The notes below the pieces were generated by a model that was given only the letters and a program-made list of their open reading frames with translations, had not been told where the DNA came from and ran no database searches. Of a stretch of 64,000 nt of DNA, positions 8,597-17,307 are shown in pieces. A program made the translations under genes and the position numbers. This DNA comes from Bradyrhizobium sp. NFR13. Lineage in GTDB: Bacteria; Pseudomonadota; Alphaproteobacteria; Rhizobiales; Xanthobacteraceae. The stretch lies in assembly GCF_900114605.1 (NCBI RefSeq), contig NZ_FOTP01000002.1:806001-870000 (forward strand), given 5' to 3'. Every line of letters begins with the position of its first letter. Position 1 is the first letter of the stretch.

Positions 8597-9352
8597 ATGG
8601 CACTGACCATCACCTATAGCGAAGCAAGCAGCAACCTGCCCGCTTATCTGGACAACTGGATCGACAATTTCGAATACCGCGGCACTGGAAATTTTAACGC
8701 CGTGAAGAACACCACCGACCAATGGTATGCCGGCACACGCATCGGCGGCGGCGTCGATAACGACAAGTCGTCGGTCATCGTGAGCGGTGATGACTTCTCC
8801 TATACGCCGGGCGTCATCGACGGGACGGTGACGATGATGACCCTCGGCAGCAATCTGGCCTATGTCGCCTCGACCGATCTGTGGGTGCAGGACCCGGGGC
8901 TCTCGATCGGCTTCAGCGGCGCAACGCTGACACCGACCTTCGATGCTGCGATCACCGATCTGTCGCAGAATGGCAGCCTGAACGGCCTTTACGGCTACTT
9001 TGCCGAACAGGGTACGATCCAGATCGGCACCGCCGGCAACGATGTCATGCTGAGCTTCGGCGGGGCTGACAGCTTCACCGGCGGGCTCGGCAACGACACC
9101 TTCACCTTCGCCGATGACTGGGATGACGATGCCGTCGTCGACTTCAACACGGTGGACGGCGATTCTGACGTCATCGACCTGCAGGCGGTGACCAACATCA
9201 CCGGCTATGTCGACCTGTTCTTCAACCACAGCAACTGGTGGGACAACACCAATGTCCTGACCATCACCGATGGCGACAACACGATCCAGCTCAGCGGCTA
9301 TGTCGGCACCGACATGCTGGAACTGATCCTGGACGGCCACTTCACCGTCTGA
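8597..9352 (+). CDS. hasA: HasA hemophore 2 with RTX C-terminal domain
   Basis: A 251-residue paralogue of the preceding gene, starting at ATG 8597 behind gagga (8586-8590). The HasA core is residues 1-150 (LPAYLDNWIDNF, DFSYTPG, TMMTLGSNL, YGYFAEQG). The presumed heme Tyr is Tyr69; Tyr27 occupies the His-loop region, and no His is present at either usual histidine site. The tail carries a canonical RTX nonapeptide (GGLGNDTF), a serralysin-like segment (VVDFNTVDGDSDVIDL) and ends LDGHFTV. Only 11 bases separate it from hasD, so the two are co-transcribed. The two hemophores agree best in the N-terminal 30 residues and in the ExGT junction before the RTX part. Confidence 0.88.
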   Translation: MALTITYSEASSNLPAYLDNWIDNFEYRGTGNFNAVKNTTDQWYAGTRIGGGVDNDKSSVIVSGDDFSYTPGVIDGTVTMMTLGSNLAYVASTDLWVQDPGLSIGFSGATLTPTFDAAITDLSQNGSLNGLYGYFAEQGTIQIGTAGNDVMLSFGGADSFTGGLGNDTFTFADDWDDDAVVDFNTVDGDSDVIDLQAVTNITGYVDLFFNHSNWWDNTNVLTITDGDNTIQLSGYVGTDMLELILDGHFTV

Positions 9353-9363
9353 GCAGAGCTGTC

Positions 9364-11211
9364 GTGGTGAAAACTCCGCATCGCATTCCGTCGCAGCCAT
9401 TGGCTGCGGCGGTTGTCTCGCCACTCAAATCCGCCGTCGCGGGGATCGCCGTGATCAGCGGCATCGTGAACGTGCTCGCGCTGACCGCGCCGCTATTCAT
9501 GCTGCAGGTCTATGACCGCGTCCTGGCCAGTCGCAGTGTCTCGACACTGATCGGCCTCGGCGTACTGGCGACAACCCTCTACGCCTTTCAGTCCCTTTTC
9601 GACATCATTCGATCGCGCATCCTGCTTCGTATCGGCGAGCGTTTCGATCACCAGCTCTCCGGCCGCGTGCATGATGCCGTTGTCGGCCTGCCGCTTGAGA
9701 TGCCGTTGCCCGGTGATGGCCTGCAGCCCCTGCGCGATCTCGACAACGTGCGCGGCTTCCTGTCCGGGCCCGGTCCCACCGCCTTCTTCGACCTGCCGTG
9801 GATGCCGTTCTACCTCGCCATCTGTTTCGTGTTTCATTTCTGGATCGGCATCACGGCGCTCGTGGGGGCCGTTATCCTCGTTTCCCTCACCCTTCTCACC
9901 AATGCCCGCTCCAGGGGACCTGCCCGCGAGACCGTGCAACACGGCATGTTTCGCAACGCGCTGATGGAGGCCAGCCGTCGCAATGCCGAAGTGGTTCGCG
10001 CGATGGGCCTCGGCGGTCGGATGGCGGCGCGCTGGCATCGCACCAACTCGGATTATCTGGCGGCCAATCGCCGGGCTGGCGATGTGACGGGAGGCCTCGG
10101 TGGCATATCCCGCGCGCTGCGTGCGCTGCTGCAGTCGACCATGCTCGGCGTCGGTGCCTATCTCGTGATCGGGCAGGAAGCCAGCGCCGGCGTGATGGTG
10201 GCGAGTTCGATCATGATGGGCCGCGCGCTCGCGCCCGTGGAACTGGCTATCTCGACATGGAAGCCGTTTCTGATGGCGCGGCAGAGCTGGGCACGGCTCG
10301 ATGATTTGCTGGCGCACATGCCGGAAGCCGCAAAGACGATGGCACTGCCACGCGCCCATATCGATCTGCGCGTCGAGGCGATGACCATCGCTCCGCCCGG
10401 AGAGAAACGGCCGATAGTCACGGGGCTAAGCTTTAACGTCTCCGCCGGAAGCGCTCTTGGCATCATCGGCCACAGTGGCAGCGGCAAGTCCACGCTGGCA
10501 CGCGCGCTGGTCGGCGCCTGGCGACCGGCCAGCGGCAAAGTACGCATCGACGGCGCCAGCTTCGACCAGTGGGATCGCGAGATGATCGGTCGTGATATCG
10601 GTTATCTGCCGCAGGGCGTCGAACTGTTTGATGGCAGCATTGCCGAGAATATCTCCCGCTTCGAAGACAAGCCGGACTCCGAGACCATCGTCGCCGCGGC
10701 CAAGGCTGCCGGCGTGCACGATCTCATCCTTCGCCTGGAAAATGGCTACCAGACGCGGATCGGGGAAGCCGGCTCCGCCCTCTCCGCCGGCCAGCGCCAG
10801 CGCGTCGGACTGGCACGCGCGCTTTATGGCGATCCGTTCCTGGTCGTTCTCGACGAGCCCAACGCCAATCTCGACGTCGAGGGCGAAGCGGCGGTCATCC
10901 GTGCCATCGCTGCCATCCGCGAGCGCAAGGGCATCGCCATCGTCATCGCGCATCGTCCAAGCGCAATCGGGGCCGTTGATCTCGTCCTGGTGATGGAGGG
11001 CGGTCGTGCCAAGGCATTCGGCCCGCGCGCGGACGTCCTCGGCAAAGCGCTGAAAGCCCCTGTTCCCGCAGCACACGGCAGCGGCACGCTGACCGGCCAT
11101 ACAGCCACCGCGCGGTCTCTGACGCCGCTGCGGGTGATCGCCAATCCCGCCGACAAGTCGGGAGTGAGCACCCATCCTCATGACGATACGGAAGATCGCG
11201 ATGCCCGATAG
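9364..11211 (+). CDS. hasD: Type I secretion ABC permease/ATPase HasD
   Basis: About 615 residues; the inner-membrane ABC exporter of the hemophore type I system (PrtD/HasD family). An N-terminal transmembrane domain with roughly six helices (VAGIAVISGIVNVLALTAP, then FHFWIGITALVGAVILVS) is followed by an ATPase domain with Walker A GHSGSGKST, a signature LSAGQRQRVGLARAL and Walker B LVVLDEPNANLD. GTG 9364 or GTG 9367 is the likely start; the frame upstream overlaps hasA2 and is not family-like. It should form a channel with HasE and an outer-membrane TolC protein, which is not encoded here. Confidence 0.92.
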   Translation: MVKTPHRIPSQPLAAAVVSPLKSAVAGIAVISGIVNVLALTAPLFMLQVYDRVLASRSVSTLIGLGVLATTLYAFQSLFDIIRSRILLRIGERFDHQLSGRVHDAVVGLPLEMPLPGDGLQPLRDLDNVRGFLSGPGPTAFFDLPWMPFYLAICFVFHFWIGITALVGAVILVSLTLLTNARSRGPARETVQHGMFRNALMEASRRNAEVVRAMGLGGRMAARWHRTNSDYLAANRRAGDVTGGLGGISRALRALLQSTMLGVGAYLVIGQEASAGVMVASSIMMGRALAPVELAISTWKPFLMARQSWARLDDLLAHMPEAAKTMALPRAHIDLRVEAMTIAPPGEKRPIVTGLSFNVSAGSALGIIGHSGSGKSTLARALVGAWRPASGKVRIDGASFDQWDREMIGRDIGYLPQGVELFDGSIAENISRFEDKPDSETIVAAAKAAGVHDLILRLENGYQTRIGEAGSALSAGQRQRVGLARALYGDPFLVVLDEPNANLDVEGEAAVIRAIAAIRERKGIAIVIAHRPSAIGAVDLVLVMEGGRAKAFGPRADVLGKALKAPVPAAHGSGTLTGHTATARSLTPLRVIANPADKSGVSTHPHDDTEDRDAR

Positions 11212-12511
11212 CAATGTCTCGGCGGTCTCCCACTCGATCCTGCGCCACCTCGGCATCGCCGCGCTGGCAGGTGTTGTGCTGGTTGGCGGCATCGGCGGAT
11301 GGGCGGCGGCGACCAATCTAGCCGGCGCGGTCGTCGCCTCAGGGCACTTCGTCGTGGATAGCAACGTCAAGAAGGTCCAGCACCCGACCGGCGGCGTGGT
11401 CGGCGAAATTCTGGTTCGCGAAGGACAACGCGTCACTGCAGGCGACACTGTGATGCGCCTCGACGCAACGCAAACGCGCGCCAATCTCGCCATCGTCACC
11501 AAACGGCTCGATGAATTCGCGGTGCGACGGGCGCGGCTCCGCGCCGAGCGCGACGAGGCCAGTGTCATCGCCTTCCCCGACGAAATCAGATTCCGCGCCG
11601 CCGATCCGGAGATCGCGCAGCTCATGGCAGGCGAGAACAGGCTGTTCGAACTGCGCCGCGACGCCCGCCTCGGCCAGAAGGCACAGCTTCGCGAACGCGC
11701 CCTTCAATACGGCAAGGAAGTGCGCGGCCTGGTGGCTCAGGAAGAAGCGAAAATTCGCGGCATCGGCCTGATCCAACGCGAACTGACAGGTGTCCGCGAA
11801 CTCTGGGAGAAAGGGTTGGTGCCCATTCAGCGCATGATGGCGCTGGAACGCGAAGCGGCAAACCTCGACGGCGAACGTGGCCGGCTCGTCGAGGCGCAGG
11901 CGCAATCGGGCGGCAAGATCTCCGAAACACAGTTGCAGATGATTCAGGTCGACCAGGACCTCCGCAGCGAAGTCGCCAGCAGCCTGCGCGACATCGAGGG
12001 CCAGACGGCGGAATATGTCGAACGAAAAGTGACCGCAGAAGATCAGCTCAAGCGGATCGACATTATCGCGCCACAAAGCGGACTGGTCCACGAACTCGCG
12101 GTACACACCGTTGGCGGCGTGATTTCGCCGGCCGATACGGTCATGCTGATCGTGCCCGACAGCGACAGCCTGGCACTTGAAGTACAGATCAACCCGCAGG
12201 ACATCGACCAGATGCGGCTCGGCCAGCCGGCCGTGCTGCGCATGTCGGCCTTCAACCAGCGCACCACTCCCGAACTAAACGGCAGCGTTAGCCGCATTGC
12301 CGCCGACCTGACGCTGGATCAGAAGTCCGGGGTTTCCCATTACATCGTGCGGATCACCATCCCGCCGCAGCAACTGGCGCGCCTCGGCAAACTCGCTCTG
12401 GTTCCCGGGATGCCTGCGGAAGCCTTCATTCAGACCGGCGAGCGCACCGTCCTGTCTTTTCTGGTCAAGCCCATCGGCGACCAGATCGCACGATCATTTC
12501 GCGAGGAGTAG
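11201..12511 (+). CDS. hasE: HlyD-family membrane fusion protein HasE
   Basis: A 436-residue periplasmic adaptor linking HasD to TolC. Seen: one N-terminal membrane helix (IAALAGVVLVGGIGGWAAATN), a lipoyl-like half (VQHPTGGVVGEILVREGQRV), a long coiled-coil hairpin (about residues 90-290, rich in Arg/Glu/Gln), the second lipoyl half (IDIIAPQSGLVHELAVHT) and a beta-barrel domain ending in FLVKPIGDQI. ATG 11201 has a Shine-Dalgarno (ggaag, 11190-11194); ATG 11180 is in frame but poorly spaced. It overlaps the hasD end by 11 bases. It is the last gene of the cluster and converges on an AraC-type gene. Confidence 0.9.
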   Translation: MPDSNVSAVSHSILRHLGIAALAGVVLVGGIGGWAAATNLAGAVVASGHFVVDSNVKKVQHPTGGVVGEILVREGQRVTAGDTVMRLDATQTRANLAIVTKRLDEFAVRRARLRAERDEASVIAFPDEIRFRAADPEIAQLMAGENRLFELRRDARLGQKAQLRERALQYGKEVRGLVAQEEAKIRGIGLIQRELTGVRELWEKGLVPIQRMMALEREAANLDGERGRLVEAQAQSGGKISETQLQMIQVDQDLRSEVASSLRDIEGQTAEYVERKVTAEDQLKRIDIIAPQSGLVHELAVHTVGGVISPADTVMLIVPDSDSLALEVQINPQDIDQMRLGQPAVLRMSAFNQRTTPELNGSVSRIAADLTLDQKSGVSHYIVRITIPPQQLARLGKLALVPGMPAEAFIQTGERTVLSFLVKPIGDQIARSFREE

Positions 12512-12527
12512 CCGGTTCAAACCGAGT

Positions 12528-13568
12528 TCAGCCCCTGCGCATGGGCCTCGGATACGGCTTCGCCGACTTCGCGCCGTCGCGCCAGCGACCCGGCGCGACG
12601 CCGGTGACGCGCTTGAACGCGCGATTGAAGGCCGCCTCGGAGTCGTAGCCGACATCGCTGGCGATGACAGCAAGACTGTCGGCACCCGTTCGCATGCGCT
12701 CCGCTGCCAGTTGCATCCGCCAACTGGTCACATATTCGATCGGCGCCTGTCCCAATACATCGTTGAAGCGCTCGGCCAGCACGGTGCGGGACGTGCCGCA
12801 TTCGCGGGCCAGATCGTCAACCGTCCAGCGATGACCGGGATTGCCGTGGACATGCCACATCGCACGTCCAAGCACGGGATCGTTCAGCGCCGCGAACCAG
12901 CCATGCGCGCTTGGCGGCAATCCCGCGGCGTAGCGACGCAGCACCTCGACGAATAGCAGCTCCATCAGCCGGCCGAGCATGATTTCACTGCCGGGCGTCG
13001 CGTCTTCCGTCAGTGAAAGGATTTCGCGCACGGTTGTGGCCAGAACCGCGCTCACCTTGTCGTCGCCGGCGCGATCGATCAGCATCGGCGGCAGGGTTCG
13101 AAATACCGGAGAGTGCAGCAGCTCCGACGATTCGATGAAGCCGCAGACCATGCGGGTCTCCCGACCTCCGCCGCCATGCTCGATCGTCCACATGCCGGAC
13201 AGTGGACCGGCGCGCACCAACTCCATCGCGGAACACATTTCCGCGTCATCGGCGCTGTAGAACCTGTGAGTGTCGGCGAACGGCATCAGCAGAATGTCGC
13301 CCGCGGCAATGGTGCCGCGCTCGCCGGAGGCGAGTTCGACGGTGCATCCACCCGCCGCAATCAGATGAAAAATACTGACATGGCGCAAATGCGCCATCGG
13401 CGTGCGCTCGTCGAAGTGTTTCGGACTGATGAGGCCGAAGGGCTCGGTCAGGCTGGCGTTCAGAAATACCGATCCGCTGAGCCGTATCGACCGCAGCATA
13501 TCCGCGAGCAAATCGCCACCGCGATCAATATCCGGCGTCGCTGCAAATGATGGCGGTGTCTCGATCAT
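12528..13568 (-). CDS. AraC family transcriptional regulator with cupin-type sensor
   Basis: 346 residues. The N-terminal half is an AraC-type cupin (cupin_6) sensor domain (RHVSIFHLIAAGGCTVEL, GDILLMPFADTHRF). The C-terminal 100 residues are the double helix-turn-helix (VDDLARECGTSRTVLAERFNDVLGQ, then VASDVGYDSEAAFNRAFKR and PGRWRD). ATG 13568 is preferred over an upstream start. It is convergent with hasE, and its promoter faces the small gene at 13650, so there is no evidence that it controls has. Related proteins often regulate a neighbouring oxidoreductase, which is absent here. Confidence 0.87.
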   Translation of the reverse strand: MIETPPSFAATPDIDRGGDLLADMLRSIRLSGSVFLNASLTEPFGLISPKHFDERTPMAHLRHVSIFHLIAAGGCTVELASGERGTIAAGDILLMPFADTHRFYSADDAEMCSAMELVRAGPLSGMWTIEHGGGGRETRMVCGFIESSELLHSPVFRTLPPMLIDRAGDDKVSAVLATTVREILSLTEDATPGSEIMLGRLMELLFVEVLRRYAAGLPPSAHGWFAALNDPVLGRAMWHVHGNPGHRWTVDDLARECGTSRTVLAERFNDVLGQAPIEYVTSWRMQLAAERMRTGADSLAVIASDVGYDSEAAFNRAFKRVTGVAPGRWRDGAKSAKPYPRPMRRG

Positions 13569-13649
13569 GCGAGGTCCTGAACCTCCGACCGTCGTCAGCA
13601 GCCCCAACCATGCGCGGCATGTAGCGTCGCATTGTATCCGATGGAGACG

Positions 13650-14288
13650 ATGATGATCAAGAAACGGCTGTCCAAAGCCGCCGATCGTAGCTTCCGCTTG
13701 ATTGCAGCACTGTTGATGCGGCGCGCCATTGCGCGACTGACCGGTATCGACGACAGCTCGCTATCAGAAGCGGGACTATCGCGCGCTGCTGTAGCCGATT
13801 TCCTCAAGAGTCCGCTTCGAACCGACCCACACCGCTTCTTCAGCCGCAAACATGTGCAGCGCGATGTGCAAGACGTCGGTACCGCCCTTGAGTCGGGTCA
13901 AGTATCGCCGCCCCAACCGGACCCGCTCCACCGTGCCGCAGATAGCTCGATCGCTATCGACGGCCATTGCGCGCAGACCAATACGCTTCGCCGGGGAACC
14001 ATCATGCGTGCGATCCGACAAATGGTGAGCTTCCGCATTCGGATACTTACAGCTGGCGTCGTCGTTGCCGTCTGCGCCCTGAGTGCCTGCTCTGGCAGCC
14101 TACCCGATCGTGACGCGGCACAAATCCGCCGTGATCACCCCGCGCGTTGTCGGCTGCAGCCCGATGCCATTCCGCTAGCGCCGACGATGCGGCCGAATGT
14201 GCGCGTGGTCGAAGCATCCGCCATACCCAGGCAGCCGCGCGCCAGGCAATCCGAAGCGCGCGCGGGTCCTCCCGAAGGGACCGGCTGA
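13650..14288 (+). CDS. Unrecognised ORF: DUF1127-like start and lipoprotein-like end
   Basis: One open frame of about 212 residues that looks like two pieces. Residues 1-65 resemble short DUF1127-type proteins (ARLTGIDDSSLSEAGLSRAAV). The middle is low in order. From an internal ATG at 14004 a separate lipoprotein-like protein of 94 residues could begin (signal helix ILTAGVVVAVCALSAC, with LSAC as lipobox). gggga lies at 13993-13997, giving that ATG a possible ribosome site. It may therefore be two genes, a fusion or partly spurious. It ends 47 bases before mddA. Confidence 0.4.
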   Translation: MMIKKRLSKAADRSFRLIAALLMRRAIARLTGIDDSSLSEAGLSRAAVADFLKSPLRTDPHRFFSRKHVQRDVQDVGTALESGQVSPPQPDPLHRAADSSIAIDGHCAQTNTLRRGTIMRAIRQMVSFRIRILTAGVVVAVCALSACSGSLPDRDAAQIRRDHPARCRLQPDAIPLAPTMRPNVRVVEASAIPRQPRARQSEARAGPPEGTG

Positions 14289-14335
14289 GGAAACGTCTGT
14301 TTCAAGCGACAAGACAACCAGCAAAGGATAGTTCC

Positions 14336-15118
14336 ATGACCCGCCTCGTTGCACTCCTCTACGGGCTCGCGTCCTACGCGATCTTCTTCATCACGATCCT
14401 CTATGCCATCGGTTTCGTCGACGGAATGATGGTACCAAAAGACATCAACGCGGGAACGCAGGTTCCGTGGCTGGAAGCTGCGCTCGTCAATCTCGCGCTG
14501 ATGTCGCTGTTTGCAATCCAGCACAGCGTCATGGCGCGAAAGTCATTCAAGCAGTGGTGGACGCAATATGTCCCGGCTTCGGTCGAGCGCAGCACCTACG
14601 TGCTGTTCGCAAGCCTGAGCCTTCTGCTACTGTTCTGGCAGTGGCGGCCGATGCCGGCGCTCGTCTGGCAGATCAGCAATCCACAACTGGCCACGGCCAT
14701 GACAGGGCTGTCCCTGGTCGGATGGGTCCTCGTCTTCACCAGCACGTTCCTGATTAATCATTTCGAGTTGTTCGGAGTGCAGCAGGTGGTACAGAATCTA
14801 TCTGACCAGAAGCCATCTGCGCCGGTGTTTCGCACACCGCTCTACTACAAATTTGTGCGCCACCCGATCTATCTCGGCTTCATCATCGCCTTCTGGGCGA
14901 CGCCGCTCATGACGGTCGGGCATCTGTTATTCGCGGCCGTCACGACCGCCTACATCTTTGTCGGGATCTTTCTGGAAGAACGCGATCTCGTCGACCTGTT
15001 CGGCGACGACTATCGCCGCTACCGCGATCGGGTATCGATGCTGGTGCCATGGCGCAGATCAGCGCGTCCGCCTGCGCAGAGGCACGTCAATCCGTTCGGG
15101 GTCAGCGGTGAGCGATAG
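14336..15118 (+). CDS. mddA: Methanethiol S-methyltransferase (MddA)
   Basis: 260 residues; a membrane methyltransferase converting methanethiol to dimethyl sulfide with SAM, in the NnrU/isoprenylcysteine methyltransferase-like superfamily. Family wording is seen at the N-terminus (ALLYGLASYAIFF, FVDGMMVPKDINAG) and middle (LALMSLFAIQHSVMAR, INHFELFGVQQV). The C-terminal SAM-binding motif is present (FVRHPIYLGFIIAFWATP, then FLEERDLVDLFGDDYRRYR). Five or six membrane helices are visible. ATG 14336 has aaagga upstream (14323-14328); a longer frame begins at 14147 but is not family-like. It ends at a shared terminator with der. Confidence 0.88.
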   Translation: MTRLVALLYGLASYAIFFITILYAIGFVDGMMVPKDINAGTQVPWLEAALVNLALMSLFAIQHSVMARKSFKQWWTQYVPASVERSTYVLFASLSLLLLFWQWRPMPALVWQISNPQLATAMTGLSLVGWVLVFTSTFLINHFELFGVQQVVQNLSDQKPSAPVFRTPLYYKFVRHPIYLGFIIAFWATPLMTVGHLLFAAVTTAYIFVGIFLEERDLVDLFGDDYRRYRDRVSMLVPWRRSARPPAQRHVNPFGVSGER

Positions 15119-15132
15119 GATACAAAATAGAA

Positions 15133-15163
15133 ACGCCGGATCGCGTGCACCGCGATCCGGCGT
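15133..15163. terminator. Bidirectional rho-independent terminator between mddA and der
   Basis: acgccggatcgcg (15133-15145) and cgcgatccggcgt (15151-15163) form a perfect 13-bp stem with a 5-base loop. On the minus strand the stem is followed by ttctatttt, a good U-tract for der; on the plus strand by ctttc, weaker for mddA. Confidence 0.85.
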
Positions 15164-15177
15164 CTTTCACTGGCCGA

Positions 15178-16563
15178 TCAGTTCGGCCGCTTGCGCTTAT
15201 GCGCGAACGGGTTGGCCTTCTCGCGCAGCGTGATGCGGATCGGCGTGCCCGGCAGGTCGAAGGCCTCGCGCAGCGTATTGGTGAGATAGCGCAGATAGCT
15301 CGTCGGCACGGCGTCGGCACGCGAGCAGAACACCACGAAGCTCGGCGGGCGCGCCTTGTTCTGGGTGACGTAGTTCAGCTTCAGCCGGCGACCGGACACC
15401 GCCGGCGGCGGATTGTTGCCGATGGCATCCTCGAACCAGCGATTGAGACCTGCCGTCGGAATGCGGCGATTCCAAACCGCGTAAGCATCCTCGATCGCCT
15501 TCATGAGGCGTTCGACGCCCTCGCCCATCAGGCCGGAGATCGCGACGATCGGCACGCCCCGCACCTGCGGCAGCCAGTGATCGGCATCGGTGCGCAACTG
15601 ACCGATCATGCCACCCTGCTTCTCGACGAGATCCCATTTGTTGACCGCGATCACCAGCGCGCGCCCTTCGCGCTCGATCAGGTCGGCGATGCGCAGATCC
15701 TGTTCCTCGAACTTGTTCTGCGAATCCATCATCAGCACGACGACTTCGGCGAAACGCACGGCGCGCAGCGTGTCGGCGACGGAGAGCTTCTCCAGCTTTT
15801 CCTCGATGCGCGAGCGGCGGCGCAGGCCGGCGGTATCGAAGATGCGGAAGTCGCGGCCCTTGTAGTTGACCTCGACCGAAATGCTGTCGCGCGTGGTGCC
15901 GGCTTCCGGAGAGGTCAGCAGGCGCTCTTCGCCAAGCAGATAGTTGATTGTCGTCGACTTGCCGGCATTGGGGCGGCCAACGATGGCGACGCGGATCGGC
16001 CGCGTCTCGATCTCGTCCTCGGGAATGATGATGTCGTCATCGTCGAACTGCTCGGGCTCGTCTTCCGGCTCCGGCATCAGCACGCGCAGCGCATCATAGA
16101 GCTCGCCCAGGCCCTCACCGTGTTCGGCTGAGATCTGGATGGGGTCGCCGAGGCCCAGCGCGTAGGATTCCATTGCGCCAAGCTCGCCGTGCTTGCCTTC
16201 ACTCTTGTTCGCGAGCAGCAGCACCGGCTTGTTGGCCCGGCGCGCGAAATCCGCAAAGGCGCGGTCGTTCGGCGTCAGGCCCATGCGCGCATCGATGACG
16301 AAGAACAGCGCGTCCGCCAGCGCGATCGCCGTCTCGGTCTGTTCCTGCATGCGCGCGGTGAGCGAGCCCTTCGGGCCTTCGTCGAGACCGGCGGTGTCGA
16401 CCAGCGTGAATTCGAGATCGCCGAGCTTGCCCTCGCCTTCGCGGCGGTCGCGAGTAACGCCAGGGGTGTCATCGACCAGCGCAAGCTTCTGCCCGACCAG
16501 ACGGTTGAACAGCGTGGACTTGCCGACATTTGGCCGGCCGATAATGGCGATCGTGAAGGACAT
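15178..16563 (-). CDS. der: Ribosome biogenesis GTPase Der (EngA)
   Basis: 461 residues, the usual length. Der carries two GTPase domains in tandem and acts in 50S subunit assembly. Domain 1: GRPNVGKST (residues 9-17), DTAG near 58, NKSE near 120. Domain 2: GRPNAGKST near 197, DTAGLRRR near 245, NKWD near 311. A C-terminal KH-like domain follows (residues 370-450), ending in a basic tail. ATG 16563 is the start. A hairpin terminator follows. It lies downstream of the TPR protein and lipoprotein genes, an order resembling yfgM-bamB-der of other proteobacteria but without a BamB propeller. Confidence 0.97.
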   Translation of the reverse strand: MSFTIAIIGRPNVGKSTLFNRLVGQKLALVDDTPGVTRDRREGEGKLGDLEFTLVDTAGLDEGPKGSLTARMQEQTETAIALADALFFVIDARMGLTPNDRAFADFARRANKPVLLLANKSEGKHGELGAMESYALGLGDPIQISAEHGEGLGELYDALRVLMPEPEDEPEQFDDDDIIIPEDEIETRPIRVAIVGRPNAGKSTTINYLLGEERLLTSPEAGTTRDSISVEVNYKGRDFRIFDTAGLRRRSRIEEKLEKLSVADTLRAVRFAEVVVLMMDSQNKFEEQDLRIADLIEREGRALVIAVNKWDLVEKQGGMIGQLRTDADHWLPQVRGVPIVAISGLMGEGVERLMKAIEDAYAVWNRRIPTAGLNRWFEDAIGNNPPPAVSGRRLKLNYVTQNKARPPSFVVFCSRADAVPTSYLRYLTNTLREAFDLPGTPIRITLREKANPFAHKRKRPN

Positions 16564-16621
16564 AGGTGATCCGTGCGCCCTTTACGGACAGCCTGTCAAT
16601 GAGAGGGCGCGCGATACAACA

Positions 16622-16720
16622 GCGTTTTCCAGCAAAGTGGTTGCCGGTTCGCGTGCAGAAAACGCGTCAAAACAAGAATCTAGAAACCGCGTTGCGATTG
16701 GATCAGAACGCGGTTTCTAG
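16622..16720. repeat. Bradyrhizobium-type intergenic palindromic repeat
   Basis: The 150-base gap between der and the lipoprotein gene holds gcgttttc (16622-16629) inverted as gaaaacgc (16658-16665), followed by a 14-bp perfect inverted repeat (16680-16693 and 16707-16720). The wording (gcaaagtggttgccggttcg, aaacgcgtcaaaacaagaat) matches a dispersed repeat I recognise from Bradyrhizobium-group intergenic regions. The copy number in this genome cannot be judged from the window; no second copy was seen here. Confidence 0.55.
16680..16720 (-). terminator. 14-bp hairpin at the end of the lipoprotein gene
   Basis: ctagaaaccgcgtt (16680-16693) and aacgcggtttctag (16707-16720) are exact inverted copies with a 13-base loop. 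The lipoprotein stop codon (complement of 16717-16719) is inside the stem, so the repeat has been recruited as the gene end. It is part of the larger repeat at 16622-16720. Confidence 0.55.
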
Positions 16721-17235
16721 CGCGAGAAACTACCCGACGGCACTGGTGCCGGGAATGGTGTGGTGGCCTGCTGGGCCGGCGCGGCCGCTGCCGGCTCATC
16801 CGGTGGCGGCGCGGTGGTGCTGCGGCGGCGAGCGAGCTTCTTGCCTTGTGGCGGAGGCGGCGCAGCAGCGGTGCTGCCTTCCTCGACCGGTGCGGCATCA
16901 GGATCGGCGGGAGCTGCGCTCGGAGCGGCGGCTGCGCGGTTCTTCGATTTCCGGCCCTTGGGTTCAGCGGGCGGCGGTGCTGCAGCGACCGGCGGCGGCG
17001 GGGTCTGTTGCTGCTGCTCGACATTGCCCTTGTAGAGATCGCGCGGCACGCCCTGCTCGAGGCCGGGGACGCCGTCAGGGAACACCGGCTTGCGGTCACC
17101 GGGCAGCTTCTTCTTGGTGTCGAGGAAGTCCAGCAGATCGGACGGGTCCCAGCCGGTCATGCTGCCGCAGCCCGACAGCGCTGATGACAGCGCGACCAGG
17201 ACGGCGGCGGAAACGAGGCGTTGCATCGGGCGCAT
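16717..17235 (-). CDS. Pro/Ala-rich lipoprotein of unknown function
   Basis: 172 residues from ATG 17235 (gagaag upstream; a TTG at 17253 is less likely). A lipoprotein signal is visible (VSAAVLVALSSALSGC, lipobox LSGC at about residue 23). The mature part starts with a conserved-looking block (DPSDLLDFLDTKKKLPGDRKP, then FPDGVPGLEQGVP) and passes into a Pro/Ala/Gln/Lys-rich low-complexity tail containing a KNRAAAAP segment. It lies between the TPR protein and der, where many proteobacteria have bamB. It is not a beta-propeller, so a BamB role cannot be claimed. It may be an envelope or BAM-associated lipoprotein in this family. Confidence 0.75.
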   Translation of the reverse strand: MRPMQRLVSAAVLVALSSALSGCGSMTGWDPSDLLDFLDTKKKLPGDRKPVFPDGVPGLEQGVPRDLYKGNVEQQQQTPPPPVAAAPPPAEPKGRKSKNRAAAAPSAAPADPDAAPVEEGSTAAAPPPPQGKKLARRRSTTAPPPDEPAAAAPAQQATTPFPAPVPSGSFSR

Positions 17236-17307
17236 GGACGACTTCTCACTCAACTCGTGATCTGAACGATCGGCTTCAGGTCAGCTTTAATTCAGCTCTT
17301 GTCTTGC

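Noticed and set aside
10426-11625. 399-codon minus-strand frame across hasD and hasE
   Set aside because: It runs antisense to the Walker and signature motifs of HasD; no ribosome site or recognisable product.
15145-16131. 328-codon + strand frame opposite der
   Set aside because: Shadow of the der coding sequence, which is complete with both GTPase domains.
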